A DNA stretch of 64,000 nucleotides, taken from assembly GCF_032854445.1 (NCBI RefSeq), contig NC_088306.1, positions 23,967,764 through 24,031,763 on the forward strand, read 5' to 3'. Below, in pieces: positions 62,341-64,000 of this stretch; within the stretch, counting starts at the first letter, position 1, and each line of letters starts with the position of its first letter. A program made the position numbers and the translations under genes. The stretch is from Liolophura sinensis (Eukaryota; Mollusca; Polyplacophora; Chitonida; Chitonidae). The notes beneath the pieces were generated by a model. That model saw only the letters and a list, made by a program, of their open reading frames with translations. It was not told the origin of the DNA and did not search any database.

Positions 62341-64000
62341 CTACTTATACAAAGGCGCTAGAATGTCAGTCTTGACAAAACTGACGTGCATTTGCATTTT
62401 TAGAGATTCTAAATGGCAAATACTTTTTAAGGTTCACAATCAATATCATATATCAAGATAGAAACAGGACAGGGAAAAACACGTTCTCACAAAATGTTTG
62501 CAACAGCGAACATAACCTCCACAGCCTTATCTTATGCGATCAGAGCACCTCGCATTGTTTCCAGTTGAAGGACGGCCTGAATGTTAACTGATAAACCATT
62601 TTTACGCACAAGGTAAGGCCTCCTAAAATGGCCATATTTTCAAAGCCTACATGTATATTTACAGGGTTGCTTGCTTCAAGTTACTGGATTTTCATGAGAT
62701 GTCATAGTTTATCTTGTCCCTTGTGATGGACTGTGCAAGTTTGTGATATATCATCTTTCACCCAGAGAAAACATCCTGATATAGCCAACAATATTTGTCA
62801 TGTGCCGTGAAATTATAACAATTCATTCGTGCATCCATTTGATAAACAAACAAGCAATCCCGTTGTGTCACACACAGAAAAATCGAGGAGGCGAACTGAC
62901 AGTAAAAACGAGAAATGAATACGGTCTTGGTTAACGACATTTTGTTTGCTAGGCAAACGTATAGCATGTGGGTGACGGTTGATTGATAGAACCAGACGTG
63001 TGTTTACCTGCACTGGGCCGGCAAACACGGGCACTGACACGAAGTCTGTCAACAAAAGATGACACGAGCAGGAAAGTAATATCTTGATTAAGAAAAAAGC
63101 ATCCAACGAGCGGTCATTAAAATGCACCCGGAGCAGACATGTGTTGGTAGTTTTTGCTTGTAACAGACACGATTTTCTGATAGCTGTAAAGAACTGAACA
63201 TAACCGTCGTCAGGTTTTATGGAGTTTTGATTTTTTGTGCCCACAAAGTATAGCCACTTGATAGTATTAGAAATGTAAACACGTTCAAACGCAACGACTT
63301 GAAAACACATTACTGGAACGACAACAAAAACAAACCAAGCAAACAACGCCCACAGACCCTAATGAAAATCGACAAGTCCAAACACAAAATCGCACGCAAA
63401 GGCTAAGCGTTATAAAGTTGAATTTTTCTGTCGTTCTAAAGGAGAGAGGAAATTTACATAACAATTATTTTAAAAAATCTTTGACGTACAGCGGATACCG
63501 GAATTGTAATTTTAGATCACGTAATCAGTTTTTAATCACGTAACACACATTATGATGACATCTATTGGCATCGTTTGTCTCTATACGCTTATAAGAGGAA
63601 TATTACTCAATACAATGGGAACACCAATTGAATAAATGAAAAAAACGTACAGGTGGATTTACAATGCTGCACATACTTACTTTTCTACAGGTTTCGAATG
63701 GCCGTCCACCATACTTAACATGTTTCCAATTATTTCCCGGAGTTGAGGTTTAGATGCCCTGAAGAAATTACCGCCCATTTTGGCTCAAAACAGCAGACGA
63801 ACCAAACAGAGCTGTATACCAGTTTTTCGGCCGACAGACTACGGCAACGAGTCCTTGGGTCGTTAATTAGTTGTTGCAAAATGAAAAATTATATTTCTTA
63901 ATTTCTTATTTGTTTAACTCTTAAACTCTTAAACCCTGACAGTTCTAAAGAGCATTCCTTGCCTAAAGTAATTGGAATCAATGTTGTGTATTGCACATGG
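62341..64000. other. Unassigned DNA at the window end
   Basis: Contains the longest open frame in the window (62813-63346, minus strand, 177 codons). It starts with a hydrophobic MFAWFVFVVVPVM stretch but shows no recognisable domain and I do not call it a gene. Confidence 0.4.

Noticed and set aside
62813-63346. Longest open frame in the window (177 codons, minus strand) with a hydrophobic start
   Set aside because: No recognisable domain and no homologous copy; a frame of this length is not very surprising in 64 kb read in six frames. Transcript evidence would be needed.

Overview
The window reads as nuclear DNA from an invertebrate animal, most likely a mollusc or another lophotrochozoan. 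The basis is AT-rich sequence with no operons and no dense long ORFs, several tRNA-derived SINE families whose 3' tails I associate with molluscan genomes (from recollection, unchecked), a LINE remnant, microsatellites, and one clear animal gene exon: the 5' coding exon of a neuroligin on the + strand (44649-45126). Nearly all other open frames are short and look like chance or repeat-derived frames. I saw no tRNA gene, rRNA gene, CRISPR array, bacterial gene or intact transposase.

Layout. (1) 1-19465 is a complex tandem array. A ~3.6 kb module (called X here) alternates with a ~2.6-2.9 kb module (Y). The order is X1-Y1-X1.5(deleted)-X2-Y2-X2.5(deleted)-X3-X4(truncated), so composite units start near 1, 7555, 14956 and 18451. 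The junctions coincide with a degenerate SINE carried in the unit. (2) 19466-20406 is unrelated filler separating the two arrays and is possibly a minus-strand LTR-like element. (3) 20407-36950 holds three older, diverged copies (A, B, C) of a second ~4-6 kb unit, separated by spacers. Two of the three carry an expanded 43-bp minisatellite (about 10 units in A, about 22 in B); C has none. A ~330-bp module occurs in both arrays and ties them together. (4) 36950-44640 is mostly unrecognised DNA with an AT microsatellite inside a perfect inverted repeat, a decayed non-LTR retrotransposon 3' end (38500-39392), a SINE (42300-42625), and an odd interrupted ORF (43331-43750). (5) 44649-45126 is the neuroligin exon, followed by what must be a large intron: no downstream neuroligin exon was recognised up to 64000, so the intron is at least ~18.9 kb if the gene is intact. 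(6) 45127-64000 is that presumed intron and contains an AT microsatellite, a GC-richer island with a hairpin (48100-48620), a small ~154-bp tandem repeat, and at least five SINE copies.

The only gene with a defensible function is the neuroligin, a postsynaptic adhesion protein of the type-B carboxylesterase fold. The striking feature of the window is repeat architecture: two related tandem arrays, with SINEs at breakpoints, local duplications and one datable SINE insertion. I found no convincing evidence of a new protein-based system; the candidates are listed with their weaknesses.
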